Notes under the pieces: generated by a model | What the model saw: the letters and a program-made list of their open reading frames with translations, nothing else | Told to the model about the DNA's origin: nothing | The model's database searches: none | From: Sphingobacterium allocomposti | Lineage (GTDB): Bacteria > Bacteroidota > Bacteroidia > Sphingobacteriales > Sphingobacteriaceae | Length of the DNA stretch: 64,000 nucleotides | Direction of reading: 5' to 3' | Assembly (NCBI RefSeq): GCF_008124885.1 | Contig: NZ_VNHX01000013.1 | Location: 1 to 64,000, forward strand | Made by a program: the position numbers and the translations under genes | In this document: piece after piece, positions 36,199 through 45,679 of the stretch | How positions within the stretch are numbered: position 1 is the stretch's first letter | Layout of the letters: the number at the start of each line of letters is the position of its first letter

Positions 36199-36612
36199 AT
36201 GAAACGTAAAGCAACTGCCGTCTGGAAAGGCAGCATCAAAGAAGGTAGTGGGCACTTAACCTCACAAAGTACAGTGCTAAATGAAACACAGTATTCGTTC
36301 AACAGCCGATTTGAAGATGGGATAGGAACAAATCCCGAAGAGCTTCTTGCGGCGGCGCATGCCGGATGTTTCACGATGAAACTGAGCGCAGATCTCACAG
36401 AGGCGGGTTACGCCCCCGACAAACTGGAAACACAGTCTACCATCAGCTTCGAAAACGGAAAAATAAGCAAATCAGAACTGACTGTTGCAGCCGCCGTTCC
36501 TCATATTACCGACGAAGAATTTCAACAGATTGCGAAAGGCGCCAAAGAAAATTGCCCCGTAAGCGTGGCATTCAGCTTTGAGATTACCCTTCAGGCAACA
36601 TTGGAATCATAA
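36199..36612 (+). CDS. OsmC-family peroxiredoxin
   Basis: This protein of about 137 residues is probably a thiol peroxidase acting on organic hydroperoxides. It shows the two redox Cys in the family settings: AAAHAGCFTMKLSADLTEAG and KGAKENCPVSVAF. The C-terminal beta strand ends SFEITLQAT. I use the ATG at 36199 (MKRKATAVWKG), which matches the usual N-terminus; an ATG at 36193 and a spurious upstream extension to 36082 in the repeat island are alternatives. No regulator is adjacent. OsmC and Ohr subgroups cannot be separated by eye, but the motif spacing favours OsmC. Confidence 0.88.
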   Translation: MKRKATAVWKGSIKEGSGHLTSQSTVLNETQYSFNSRFEDGIGTNPEELLAAAHAGCFTMKLSADLTEAGYAPDKLETQSTISFENGKISKSELTVAAAVPHITDEEFQQIAKGAKENCPVSVAFSFEITLQATLES

Positions 36613-36700
36613 AGCCATCTGCGTATATCGGTTAGGCAAAAAAAAATTTATAAACAGCAAACTATTTCGATAACCTGTCTGTTATACTGATGAGATTTTG

Positions 36701-36765
36701 TTATCATAATCTAGGTTAAAATGGTTTTGGTTGAGTTCCGGAGTAGCTACTCCGGAACTTTTTTA
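36701..36765 (+). terminator. Terminator module, perfect 26-base palindrome
   Basis: AGTTCCGGAGTAG (36734-36746) meets its complement at 36747-36759 with no loop, followed by six Ts. The lead-in (ATCATAATCTAGGTTAAAAT and GGTTGAG) resembles the modules at 3431, 5402 and 63403. It follows the OsmC gene by about 90 bases. Confidence 0.65.
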
Positions 36766-36965
36766 TCGGCTAACAGCTCGGTACATGAAACGATCCAAAG
36801 TCCCGATCAAACCGCACTCTACCATTTAAAAAGCCCATATTCCGTTTCCAGCGTTTCCGCATCCCGCCCTCCCCAGCCGCTTTCTCCCCCGGTTCTTTCG
36901 ACCATAACCGTACATGCTTGACATAAATTTTACACAAAATAAACAGAAAATAAATTCAAAAGGCA

Positions 36966-36995
36966 TTGACTTTATAACATTTATCTGTACCTTTG
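36966..36995 (+). promoter_or_regulatory. Bacteroidota-type promoter with long leader
   Basis: TTGAC (36966-36970), 17 bases, then TACCTTTG (36988-36995), a near-ideal TAnnTTTG box. It points to the gene at 37121, leaving a leader of about 120 bases that is AT-rich and without obvious strong structure. Confidence 0.6.
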
Positions 36996-37120
36996 AATCA
37001 TATTATTAACAATGCATCAGCAGAAACTAATAATGTAATTTGTTCAGTATAATATTTTCGGTAAACAACATTTCACAATAGCTTTACCTATTTATTACAT
37101 AAAAACAAAAACTTGATGCT

Positions 37121-37399
37121 ATGACACGTAAACAAAAAGTATGGATTTTCCTCGTCTCATCAACATTAGGCGTCAGTTTACAACTGTATGCTTATGGCAT
37201 GGGACTTGACTCGTCAGAGCTAGCCGGCTTCGCTTTATTGTTCGGCTGTATACTGTCTTATGGATCTATAATATACGGTTTTGCCAAAGGCATAATCTGG
37301 GCTTCGGACGTGTACCGCCGGGCGAAAGCTGCGCGGGCGCAGGCTAAGTCGTACACTGAAAACAAGGCAGCCGAAAAAGGCGTCGCTCACAGCTTTTAA
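37121..37399 (+). CDS. Small two-helix membrane protein
   Basis: The 92-residue protein has two predicted transmembrane helices (VWIFLVSSTLGVSLQLYAYGMG and ELAGFALLFGCILSYGSIIYGFAKGII). They are followed by a basic, Ala-rich helix (VYRRAKAARAQAKSYTENKAAEKG) likely to lie in the cytoplasm. I do not recognise a family. A well-formed promoter and an isolated position suggest a regulated monocistronic gene. Confidence 0.65.
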   Translation: MTRKQKVWIFLVSSTLGVSLQLYAYGMGLDSSELAGFALLFGCILSYGSIIYGFAKGIIWASDVYRRAKAARAQAKSYTENKAAEKGVAHSF

Positions 37400-37478
37400 C
37401 CTACTTTATTTGCCAGTTACCTTTCCATTTCGCCCAGTACCCTGATTTTTTTAACCGCCGCCCCTACCCTATTTTCCA

Positions 37479-38657
37479 TTACACCTTCCGGATAATCATC
37501 GCGGAAGCACCACCTCCGCCGTTGCATATGGCTGCAAGACCGTAATGCCCGCCCTCCTGACGTAGCACACTTGTAAGCGTAACGAGAATTCTGGCTCCGG
37601 AACAGCCCAGCGGATGGCCGAGTGATACAGCACCGCCATACACGTTGACTTTGTCGTGCGGAAGCTTCAGGAGGTGTGTATTTACCAGAGCGACGACTGC
37701 GAACGCTTCATTAAACTCAAAAAAGTCGATTTCCGACAACGACAAGCCTGCTTTTGCCAGTACTTTTTCTGTTGCACGCGCCGGCGTGGTCGTAAACCAC
37801 TCGGGCGCCTGTTCTGCGTCAGCAAAAGCGATAACCTCCGCAAGGGGCGTGAGTCCGAGGGCCCTTACTTTTTCTCCGCTGGCCATCAACAGGCAGGCAG
37901 CGCCATCGCTAAGTGTCGAGGAATTAGCGGCCGTAATGGTTCCCTCCGGCTTAAATGCGGGTTTAAGCTGGGGAACCTTCGCCGGATCGAGCAGAGAAAA
38001 CTCTTCATCCTGCTGGACGGTATGTTCTCCTTTTTTACCGGTCACGGTTACCGGTACGACTTCTGCCCGGAACTTTCCTTTTGTCCACGCCTCCTGTGCA
38101 CGGGTATAGGACGTCACCGCGTAAGCGTCTTGAGCCTGCCGGTTAATATGATAGTACGCAGCACATTGCTCGCCGAAACTCCCCATGGCTTCTCTGTTAT
38201 AGGCGTCGCACAGGCCGTCATATTGCAGTCCGTCTACTAAGGACTGGTTTCCGTACTTCGTCCCCCATCGTACCGCCGGCGCATAGTACGGAACCTGGCT
38301 CATGTTCTCCATTCCCCCTGCAAGAACAACATCGGCATCACCGAGCAGAATGGCCTGCGCGCCAAGCGCCACAGCTTTCATCCCGCTGGCACACACTTTA
38401 TTGATGGTCGTCGCCGGAACAGTATCGGGCAAGCCGGCATATGTACTAACCTGCCTGGCCGGTGCCTGCCCAACTCCCGCCTGCAAAACGCACCCCATCA
38501 GCAGTTCGTCGACCTCCGCCCCCGCGACACCTGACTGCCGGAGTGCCGCCCGTGCCGCCTGCGCGCCCAGCTGCGTCGCTGGAACGGTAGACAGCGCCCC
38601 ACCGAAATTTCCTATTGGTGTACGTTGCGCCGCAACGATAAATACGCTTCTCTTCAT
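37479..38657 (-). CDS. Acetyl-CoA C-acyltransferase (thiolase)
   Basis: The thiolase has about 392 residues. The nucleophile Cys is in NKVCASGMKAV; the C-terminal motifs are NEAFAV, GGAVSLGHPLGCSGARI (His) and CNGGGGASAMI (second Cys), all intact. It catalyses the last step of beta-oxidation, or acetoacetyl-CoA formation. I use the ATG at 38657 (MKRSVFIVAAQRTPIG); the frame extends to 38684. It is divergent from the acyl-CoA dehydrogenase at 38924, and its -7 box TAAGTTTG lies in the shared region, so the two sides may be co-regulated. Confidence 0.92.
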   Translation of the reverse strand: MKRSVFIVAAQRTPIGNFGGALSTVPATQLGAQAARAALRQSGVAGAEVDELLMGCVLQAGVGQAPARQVSTYAGLPDTVPATTINKVCASGMKAVALGAQAILLGDADVVLAGGMENMSQVPYYAPAVRWGTKYGNQSLVDGLQYDGLCDAYNREAMGSFGEQCAAYYHINRQAQDAYAVTSYTRAQEAWTKGKFRAEVVPVTVTGKKGEHTVQQDEEFSLLDPAKVPQLKPAFKPEGTITAANSSTLSDGAACLLMASGEKVRALGLTPLAEVIAFADAEQAPEWFTTTPARATEKVLAKAGLSLSEIDFFEFNEAFAVVALVNTHLLKLPHDKVNVYGGAVSLGHPLGCSGARILVTLTSVLRQEGGHYGLAAICNGGGGASAMIIRKV

Positions 38658-38724
38658 GGTATTGTTTCTTCTTGTAGTCCTCATGGAAGGGGTGTTCCGC
38701 CTATGCGGGCAGATACCCGATATT

Positions 38725-38768
38725 TAAGTTTATACATCAAACTTACCATAAAATAACCACAGTTACAA
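38725..38768 (-). promoter_or_regulatory. Thiolase promoter overlapped by an inverted repeat
   Basis: Minus-strand TAAGTTTG (38745-38738) is a TAnnTTTG box, with TTG at 38768-38766 about 20 bases upstream. The inverted repeat TAAGTTT-n7-AAACTTA (38725-38745) overlaps the -7 box and could be an operator for a fatty-acid-responsive regulator; that link is inference. Confidence 0.5.
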
Positions 38769-38923
38769 TATCCTCTTCCGGGATGCCGGGCACACCTCCC
38801 CGTACGTGAAAGCCTAAACTTTTCGCCGGAAAATCGCGGGTCAAACGTATCTTTTTTGTAAATTGCAATCATACATAGCGGTCGCACAAAGTGATCCGAA
38901 AGTTAACCAATAAACTTAAACAT

Positions 38924-40093
38924 ATGCATGCAACGCAACTTACGGCTGAGCACCATACATTCCGGGACACCCTTCGGACATTCATCCGGAGAGAAATACT
39001 TCCGCATATCGACACGTGGGAAGAGCGCAGGGAGATCGATCGGTCCATCTGGAAAAAGATGGGCGATATGGGATTTATGGGACTAAATTATCCGGCTGCG
39101 TATGGCGGCATGGAGCTGGACTTCTATTACTCGATGATTTTATGTGAAGAACTATCTTACTGCTACTCCGGCGGCTTTACGATATCGGCACTCGTGATTC
39201 AATATATGTCGGCTCCTTATCTTCTTAAATATGCGGGCGAAGCATTGAAGCAGCAGTATCTGCGGGGCGTCATTGCGGGCGATATGGTAAGTGCCGTGGC
39301 CATTACGGAACCTGGAGCCGGATCGGATGTGCAACACATCAAAACCACCGCACGGCGGGAGGGCGACTGGTATGTGGTCGATGGCTCGAAAACTTTTATT
39401 ACGAATGGGTATTGCGGAGACTTCTTTATTACGGCCGTAAAGACCGGGCCCGACAAAGGCAGCAAAGGCATCAGCCTGCTGCTCGTCGATAGGCACGCTG
39501 CGGGCGTGCGTGCCCATAAAATAAAAAAAATGGGATGGCATGCCTCGGACACCGCGGAGCTTTCGTTTGATCAGGTAAAGGTCCCGGCGACCAACCTCAT
39601 TGGTGAGGAAGGAGCCGGTTTTTCCTACCTTATGGATGGGCTGCAGCTGGAACGGCTTACCGCAGCCATCCATAGCCTTTCTACGGCAGATTGCGCCCTG
39701 AAATATACCCTCGATTATATCGGCCAGCGCGAGGCGTTCGGCAACAAGCTACAGGACTTCCAGGTAATCCGCCACCGGATTGCCCAGATGTTTGCCGACA
39801 TTGCCACCACCAGAGCTTTCGTTTACGCCTGCTGCGACCTACATCAGCAGGGCGCCTACGCTGTGCAGGAATGTTCTATTGCCAAGCTGCAGGCCAGCGA
39901 ACTTGCCATCCGCGTCGCCCATCAGTGCTTACAGCTTTTTGGTGGTTACGGCTTTACGGAAGATTATAAAATCGCCCGTCTCTATCGGGATGTGCGCGTT
40001 GGCAACATCATCGGCGGCACTTCGGAAATCATGCTCGAGATCATCGCAAAAACGGTTATCGACAAAGTAACCTATGAAGCAAAGAAAAAATAG
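38924..40093 (+). CDS. Acyl-CoA dehydrogenase
   Basis: This FAD-dependent dehydrogenase of about 389 residues does the first step of acyl-CoA oxidation. It has the helical N-terminal domain, the middle-domain signature AVAITEPGAGSDVQHIKTTA, the substrate motif GSKTFITNGYCGDF and the C-terminal domain with LDYIGQREAFGNKLQDFQV and LQLFGGYGFTEDYKIARLYRDVRVGNIIGGTSEIMLEII. The Glu of GGTSE at the usual catalytic region belongs to the flavin-contact motif. I start at the ATG at 38924 (MHATQLTAEHH); the frame opens at 38891. The FadJ-like gene follows by about 45 bases, giving an operon. Confidence 0.92.
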   Translation: MHATQLTAEHHTFRDTLRTFIRREILPHIDTWEERREIDRSIWKKMGDMGFMGLNYPAAYGGMELDFYYSMILCEELSYCYSGGFTISALVIQYMSAPYLLKYAGEALKQQYLRGVIAGDMVSAVAITEPGAGSDVQHIKTTARREGDWYVVDGSKTFITNGYCGDFFITAVKTGPDKGSKGISLLLVDRHAAGVRAHKIKKMGWHASDTAELSFDQVKVPATNLIGEEGAGFSYLMDGLQLERLTAAIHSLSTADCALKYTLDYIGQREAFGNKLQDFQVIRHRIAQMFADIATTRAFVYACCDLHQQGAYAVQECSIAKLQASELAIRVAHQCLQLFGGYGFTEDYKIARLYRDVRVGNIIGGTSEIMLEIIAKTVIDKVTYEAKKK

Positions 40094-40139
40094 CGTCACA
40101 GCGGTGATGCGTCCTGCTGACAAACCTAATCCATAGCTG

Positions 40140-42242
40140 ATGAACCTCCTACTTAACAAAATGCCGCGATACTTTACCGTCACAAAAGACGTGACGGGCG
40201 TCGTATTTATTCAGCCGGATCCCGGCAGCCTCCCCCAGTACGACCAATATCTGGATTGCTTCGAGGAATTTTTTGATACGACAGTCGCCTTTTTACAGCA
40301 GCCGGATACTGCAGGCATCATTTATAGCCGGGTTCTCCCGACTGACATACCGTATGATACACTCATCGAGCTATCGGATAGTACCCCATCTTTCGGCGCG
40401 CGGCTAGAGGCGCTCCTATCCCGGATCCAATACGTGGCGAAGGCGCCAAAACCGCTTGTTGCGCTTATGGATGGCGTGAACCAGGGGGTTGTCCTGGCCA
40501 CCGCCCTATGGGCGTCTATACGGATAGCTACGGACAGTGCCAGTTTCTGCTTTCCTGAATGCAGATACGGCCTTCTTCCGCCACTGGGGGCAGCAACGTT
40601 TACCTTCCGTCGGACCGGCGTCGCGAACGCGCTGCCGTGGTTGATCCAGGGAACAGCCATCCCCTCCGCCGTAGCTCTTAACGGTAGGCTGGTCGATCAG
40701 CTAGCCTCCGATATGACAGCAGCTTTAGCTGCAGCCAAGCGCTGGATCGGCAGCGAACAAACGGACTCCCGGAAGGCTCAGGGCATAGGCGGCGCGCAGG
40801 ATGGTGCCTCTGAAATTGCGGACTGGGAAAAACGGGCCAACCTCCACATCCCTGGCATCAGCGCCTGTCTCCACATCGCAGAGGCACGGGAAGACGAGGT
40901 TACACAGCTCCTGGCTATGGAATATCAACACTATGCAGCTGTCCTTCAAGACAGCAGAACCCGCAGCATGGTACGTACATTATACCGCGGTGTACGGGAG
41001 GCACAACAGCCTTTACCGGAACAAACCCTGGATTTTGAGCTACAGAAGCTTGGCGTTGTGGGGGCAGGAATGATGGGCGCAGGAATCGCATTGGAAGCAG
41101 CCCGTGCCGGCGTGCAGGTGATACTTAAAGACGTCACCTATGAACAGGCAGTACGGGGGAAAGAATACGCGGAGAAGGTTACGGCGAAGCTGGTACAGCA
41201 GCAACGTCTCGACGAAAGCGCGCGGCAGTCTTTGCTGCAACGGATACAGCCGACAGCAGAAATATCCGATCTGGCAAAGTCTGACCTCATTATCGAAGCA
41301 GTGTTCGAAGATAAGGAGCTGAAAGCGAAGGTCACCGCGGAGGCTATGACTTATCTTGACGAAGACGGATTCTTTGCTTCCAACACCACATCGCTTCCGA
41401 TCACCTCATTGGCCACTTCCATGTCCAGACCGGAACGTTTTATCGGCATGCACTTCTTCTCTCCTGTCGATCGTATGCCCCTCGTAGAGATTATCTGTGG
41501 TAAACAGACCAGCGGCGAGACACGGGCAAAGGCGCTTGCGGTCGTCAGAAAGTTGGGCAAAGTGCCTATCACCGTCCATGACAGTCCGGCATTTTTTACG
41601 TCGCGTATCTTTTTCAACTATCTGCTCGAGGCGATTACCATGCTCCTGGAAGGTATCCCGGCGTCTGTTATTGAAACAGAGGCGCGGACTTCGGGTTTCG
41701 CCGTGGGCCCACTCGCCGTTTTAGATGAAATTTCGTTGCCCCTGATGCTCCATGTATACGACCAGCTACCGCAGCTCCACGAAAGCCAGCGGCGCGCATA
41801 TACCTACCTGACTAAGCTCGTCGGGGCCGGCCGCGAGGGGCGGAAGGCGGGAAAAGGGTTTTATACGTACGATATAAGGAGCGGCACGAAGTCGATCTGG
41901 GCTGACGATGAGGTAACGACGGGGAGGGAAGCGGCCGCGGGCAGCCATGTCGGCAGGCGGCTGCTGCATATCATGGCACTTGACAGTTTCCGGTGCCTTG
42001 ACGAGGGCGTGCTGGAGCGTCCGATAGATGGTGACATTGGGTCTATCCTTGGCGTGGGCTATGCGCCGCAAACGGGCGGTGTCTTCGGTCATATCGACCA
42101 AATCGGTCTGCAAACATTTGTAGAGGAATGCCGGAGCTTCCGTCCGTCCGGTGAACAGTGGGATATCCCTCCTACGCTTGTCCGGCTTGCGGAAAAAAGA
42201 TTTTCGTTCTACACCGGCTTCCGTAGCAATTGGCGCGTGTAA
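40140..42242 (+). CDS. FadJ-like 3-hydroxyacyl-CoA dehydrogenase with degenerate hydratase domain
   Basis: The 700-residue fusion has an N-terminal crotonase-like domain (about 1-230) and a complete 3-hydroxyacyl-CoA dehydrogenase from about residue 300 (LGVVGAGMMGAGIALEAARAGV; catalytic His and Glu in IGMHFFSPVDRMPLVEII). The dehydrogenase looks fully active. In the hydratase domain the usual GGGxE segment reads GVVLA (residues 116-120), so the oxyanion-hole glycines and the first catalytic Glu are lost, while the second Glu is kept (E140 in FPECRYG). The stop codon touches repeat island V. The ATG at 40161 (MPRYFTV) is an alternative start. Confidence 0.88.
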   Translation: MNLLLNKMPRYFTVTKDVTGVVFIQPDPGSLPQYDQYLDCFEEFFDTTVAFLQQPDTAGIIYSRVLPTDIPYDTLIELSDSTPSFGARLEALLSRIQYVAKAPKPLVALMDGVNQGVVLATALWASIRIATDSASFCFPECRYGLLPPLGAATFTFRRTGVANALPWLIQGTAIPSAVALNGRLVDQLASDMTAALAAAKRWIGSEQTDSRKAQGIGGAQDGASEIADWEKRANLHIPGISACLHIAEAREDEVTQLLAMEYQHYAAVLQDSRTRSMVRTLYRGVREAQQPLPEQTLDFELQKLGVVGAGMMGAGIALEAARAGVQVILKDVTYEQAVRGKEYAEKVTAKLVQQQRLDESARQSLLQRIQPTAEISDLAKSDLIIEAVFEDKELKAKVTAEAMTYLDEDGFFASNTTSLPITSLATSMSRPERFIGMHFFSPVDRMPLVEIICGKQTSGETRAKALAVVRKLGKVPITVHDSPAFFTSRIFFNYLLEAITMLLEGIPASVIETEARTSGFAVGPLAVLDEISLPLMLHVYDQLPQLHESQRRAYTYLTKLVGAGREGRKAGKGFYTYDIRSGTKSIWADDEVTTGREAAAGSHVGRRLLHIMALDSFRCLDEGVLERPIDGDIGSILGVGYAPQTGGVFGHIDQIGLQTFVEECRSFRPSGEQWDIPPTLVRLAEKRFSFYTGFRSNWRV

Positions 42243-43030
42243 TAGATATTGGAAGTTAGAAGTTAGAAGTGAAAAGGGGGAAGTGAGAAGTGAGAAGTGA
42301 AAAGGGGGAAGTGAGAAGTGAGAAGTGAGATTTGAGATCTGAGATCTGAGATTTGAGATTTGAGTAGTGAGGATATATGGCTAGTGGCTTATAGCCATCT
42401 GCCATTAGCCATCTGCCATTAGCCAGTAGCTATTAACTTGCAACTTCACCTCACTATGCCTGTCGCGAAGATATTCGACCCCTACAGGGTCGTGTAAATT
42501 AATGCACGGTTTCTATTGGGATATGACCTCTACGAGGTCAATCGTTGTGCTTAGACACCACAACCTACAAATCCACGACTTTACAAATCAACAACTTTAC
42601 GGCTTTGCCGGCAGCCTATTCCACGACAGCCCTGTGTGTAGGAAAGGATCGGCATCGGTTCGACTGCGTCAGCGCACCGCCATACTAGATATTAGAAGTG
42701 AGATTTGAGAAGTGAGGATATATGGCTATTGGCTTATAGCCATCTGCCATCTGCCATTAGCCATATGCTATCTAGTTAAAAGAGCTAGGAAGATAGCTTA
42801 TCGCCATCCGCCATTAGCTATCTGCTATCTGCCATCCGCCATTAGCCATCTACTATCTAGTTAGAAGAGTTAGGGAGATAGCTTACAGCCATCTGCCATT
42901 AGCCATATGCTATCTAGTTAAAAGAGCTAGGAAGATAGCTTGTAGCCATCTGCTATAAGCCATCTGCTATAAGCCATCTGCCATTAGCTATCTGCCATCT
43001 GCCATTAGCTATCTGCCATCCGCCATTAAT
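42243..43030 (+). repeat. Composite repeat island V, filling the whole convergent gap
   Basis: The island begins immediately after the FadJ-like stop (TAGATATTGGAAGTTAGAAG) and runs to within a few bases of the prpD stop. It contains AGAAGTG/AGATTTG heptamers, GCCATCT heptamers, a REP pair (CGACCC-CTACA-GGGTCG at 42476-42492; TGACCTC-TAC-GAGGTCA at 42524-42540), octamers and one copy of the GC-richer unit (42607-42687). At the right end is a local repeat of about 130 bp containing CTAGTTAAAAGAGCTAGG (about 42772 and 42913) and its variant at 42850. Confidence 0.85.
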
Positions 43031-43033
43031 AGT

Positions 43034-44485
43034 TTATTTTGCCATAAGGTCGACAAGGTCGACAACATCCATGTCCATAAATCGGTCGTATGCCAACGTA
43101 GCATCCAGAATTTCGCGCTGTTGTTTATCCGAAAAAATCCGGGCAACGTTGCGTCTATACTTATCTATCAACAAAGGAATGCCTTCTTCCCGACGACGGG
43201 GGTGGCCGATGGGATACGCTATGGCCACCTCCGGCAATACCGTACCATCTGCCAGTTCAACTGTCAGCGCATTGGCAATGGCGCGCTTTTCGGGGTCGTG
43301 GTAGTCTGCTGTGAACTGTGGATCCTCGACACAGCTTATCCTTTCGCGGAGCCCATCTATACGCGGGTCAGCTGCGACGTCGTCCTCATAATCCTCTGCC
43401 GTCAGACGGCCGAAAATCAGGGGAACGGCTACCATGTACTGGATGCAGTGGTCGCGGTCGGCCGGGTTATGCAGTGGCCCTTTTTTATCGATGATGCGAA
43501 TGGCGGCCTCATGTGTGCGGATGGTGAGGCGCGCAATGTCTGCGGCCGTCTTTCCACGGGCATGCAGCTCGGCATGCAGCACCATAGCGGCTTCGGCGGC
43601 TGTCTGTGCATGAAATTCTGCCGGAAAACTAATCTTAAACAGAATATTTTCCATGACATACGAGCCGTAAGGCCGTTGGAACGTGAAAGGCCGCCCCTTG
43701 AACGAAACATCATAGAAGCCCCAGCCCGGGGCCGTTAAGGCTGACGGGTACCCCATCTCGCCCGTCTGTGCAATCAACGCCAAGCGCACGGCTCTGGAGG
43801 TGGCATCTCCTGCCGCCCACGACTTACGGCTTCCCGTATTGGGGCTATGTCTGTATGTGCGTAAGGCCTGCCCATCCACAAAGGCAAGCGACAACGCATT
43901 AATCAGTTCGTCGCGGCTAAGTCCGAGCAACTTGCCTGTTACTGCCGTCGACGCCACTTTGACCAATATGACGTGATCAAGGCCTACCCTATTGAACGAA
44001 TTCTCCAGTGCCAAAACGCCCTGAATTTCGTGAGCCATGATCATAGCTTCCAGAACCGACTTTGCTTTCAAGGAACGGCCGCCTTTGGCTATCCGGTTAC
44101 GGCTAAGCCAATCTGCCGTGGCCAGAATCGCGCCCATGTTGTCAGAAGGATGTCCCCATTCTGCCGCCAGCCACGTATCGTTGAAATCTAACCAACGCAC
44201 CATTGTGCCTATATTAAACGCTGCCTGTACGGGATCCAGCTGGTAGTTTGTACCCGGCACTCTGGCTCCGTGTGGAACAGCCGTACCCGGAACAATCGGT
44301 CCGAGCAACTTTGTACAGGCGGGATAGGTCAGGGCCTCGAATCCGCAGCCCAACGTATCGAGGAAGCAGTGGTAGGCAGTTTTCCAGGCTATTTCGCTAT
44401 TGATCTGATAATGTAAGACGTAATCGGCTATATCGGTCAGCACTCCGTCGGGCTGAGGACGTTCGTTTATTATTGTTGAAGACAT
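43034..44485 (-). CDS. prpD: 2-methylcitrate dehydratase
   Basis: The 483-residue MmgE/PrpD-family enzyme dehydrates 2-methylcitrate in propionyl-CoA breakdown. Family landmarks include [59 protein letters not shown] near the N-terminal active-site region, [25 protein letters not shown] and the C-terminal [21 protein letters not shown]. It is the third gene of a prpB-prpC-prpD operon on the minus strand; its 3' end abuts repeat island V. Length and motifs match the bifunctional PrpD described as also having aconitase activity. Confidence 0.93.
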   Translation of the reverse strand: MSSTIINERPQPDGVLTDIADYVLHYQINSEIAWKTAYHCFLDTLGCGFEALTYPACTKLLGPIVPGTAVPHGARVPGTNYQLDPVQAAFNIGTMVRWLDFNDTWLAAEWGHPSDNMGAILATADWLSRNRIAKGGRSLKAKSVLEAMIMAHEIQGVLALENSFNRVGLDHVILVKVASTAVTGKLLGLSRDELINALSLAFVDGQALRTYRHSPNTGSRKSWAAGDATSRAVRLALIAQTGEMGYPSALTAPGWGFYDVSFKGRPFTFQRPYGSYVMENILFKISFPAEFHAQTAAEAAMVLHAELHARGKTAADIARLTIRTHEAAIRIIDKKGPLHNPADRDHCIQYMVAVPLIFGRLTAEDYEDDVAADPRIDGLRERISCVEDPQFTADYHDPEKRAIANALTVELADGTVLPEVAIAYPIGHPRRREEGIPLLIDKYRRNVARIFSDKQQREILDATLAYDRFMDMDVVDLVDLMAK

Positions 44486-44527
44486 GAGTCAGTTTTTAGT
44501 TGAGGTTTGTGAAATGGATTTTCTGGC

Positions 44528-45679
44528 TTAACGGTCCGCTAACGGAACAAACGGTCTGCTTTCGGGTCCTACGTAGTTGGCGCTGGGGCGGATTATTTTA
44601 CCGTCCTGCCTTTGTTCAACTATATGGGCCGACCATCCCGTGATCCGCGATATGACGAACAGGGGCGTAAACATTTCGGTGGGTATACCCATCCGGTGGT
44701 AAGCTACCGCAGAGTACCAGTCTAAATTGGGAAACATTTTTTTCTCTTCCCAGAGAACGCTTTCCAGCCGCTCGGCGATGGAATATAGCGTCATGTCGCC
44801 CGCCTCTTCCGACAGTTCTCTGGCGATCTTTTTTATGACCTGATTGCGGGGATCTGCGATTGTATAAACGGGATGTCCAAAGCCTATCACCACTTCCTTT
44901 AGCGACAGGCGTCTACGGATATCTTCTTCTGCTTCGTCAGCATTAGCATAACGGCTTTGTATTTCGTAGGCCACCTCGTTAGCCCCGCCGTGCTTTGGCC
45001 CACGTAACGCGCCGATAGCGCCTGCAATACAAGAATACATATCAGAGCCGGTACCGGCTATTACGCGCGCCGTAAAGGTAGAGGCGTTGAACTCGTGCTC
45101 GGCGTATAAATTGAGCGACACCTCCATAGCGCGCACCCACGATGGCGGCGGCGGCGTGCCATGGAGCAGGTGCAGAAAATGCCCACCGATGGTTGCATCG
45201 TCCGTCTCGACGGAGATCTCGCGGCCGTGCTGGCTGAAGTGGTACCAATACAACAGCGCGGAAGCCATGGAGGCAAGCAGCCGGTTGGCGATGTCCCGAG
45301 CGCCTGCCAACGGATGGCTTTCTTTCTCGGGCTGTATACTTCCAAACACGGAAACGTAGGTGCGCAGCACGTCCATCGCATGCGTCGTTGTCGGCAACTG
45401 CTTTAACACTTTCTGGATTGCTATAGGCAGCCCCCGCTGGCTCGCCAACAGCGCCTGATAGCCCTGCAGCTGGGCGCGCGTGGGTAGATTCCCGTGGATC
45501 AGCAGGTAGGCCACCTCTTCAAAAGAAGCCTGATTCGCGAGATCCAGGATGTCGTAACCCCGGTAGTGTAAGTCGTTACCACTCCTGCCAACGGTGCTGA
45601 GCGCCGTATTCCCCGCGGGGACGCCCGAAAGGGCTACGCTCTTTTTCGGTCTGAAACCGTTCTCATTTGTTTCTTTCAT
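44528..45679 (-). CDS. prpC: 2-methylcitrate synthase
   Basis: This citrate-synthase-fold enzyme of 383 residues condenses propionyl-CoA and oxaloacetate. Motifs are [28 protein letters not shown] near the N-terminus, the active-site region [42 protein letters not shown] (His and the following G-G-A-N-E), and [13 protein letters not shown] with the second His. It overlaps the prpB 3' end by 17 bases, implying coupled translation, and precedes prpD by about 40 bases. The short length and context separate it from TCA-cycle citrate synthase. Confidence 0.93.
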   Translation of the reverse strand: MKETNENGFRPKKSVALSGVPAGNTALSTVGRSGNDLHYRGYDILDLANQASFEEVAYLLIHGNLPTRAQLQGYQALLASQRGLPIAIQKVLKQLPTTTHAMDVLRTYVSVFGSIQPEKESHPLAGARDIANRLLASMASALLYWYHFSQHGREISVETDDATIGGHFLHLLHGTPPPPSWVRAMEVSLNLYAEHEFNASTFTARVIAGTGSDMYSCIAGAIGALRGPKHGGANEVAYEIQSRYANADEAEEDIRRRLSLKEVVIGFGHPVYTIADPRNQVIKKIARELSEEAGDMTLYSIAERLESVLWEEKKMFPNLDWYSAVAYHRMGIPTEMFTPLFVISRITGWSAHIVEQRQDGKIIRPSANYVGPESRPFVPLADR

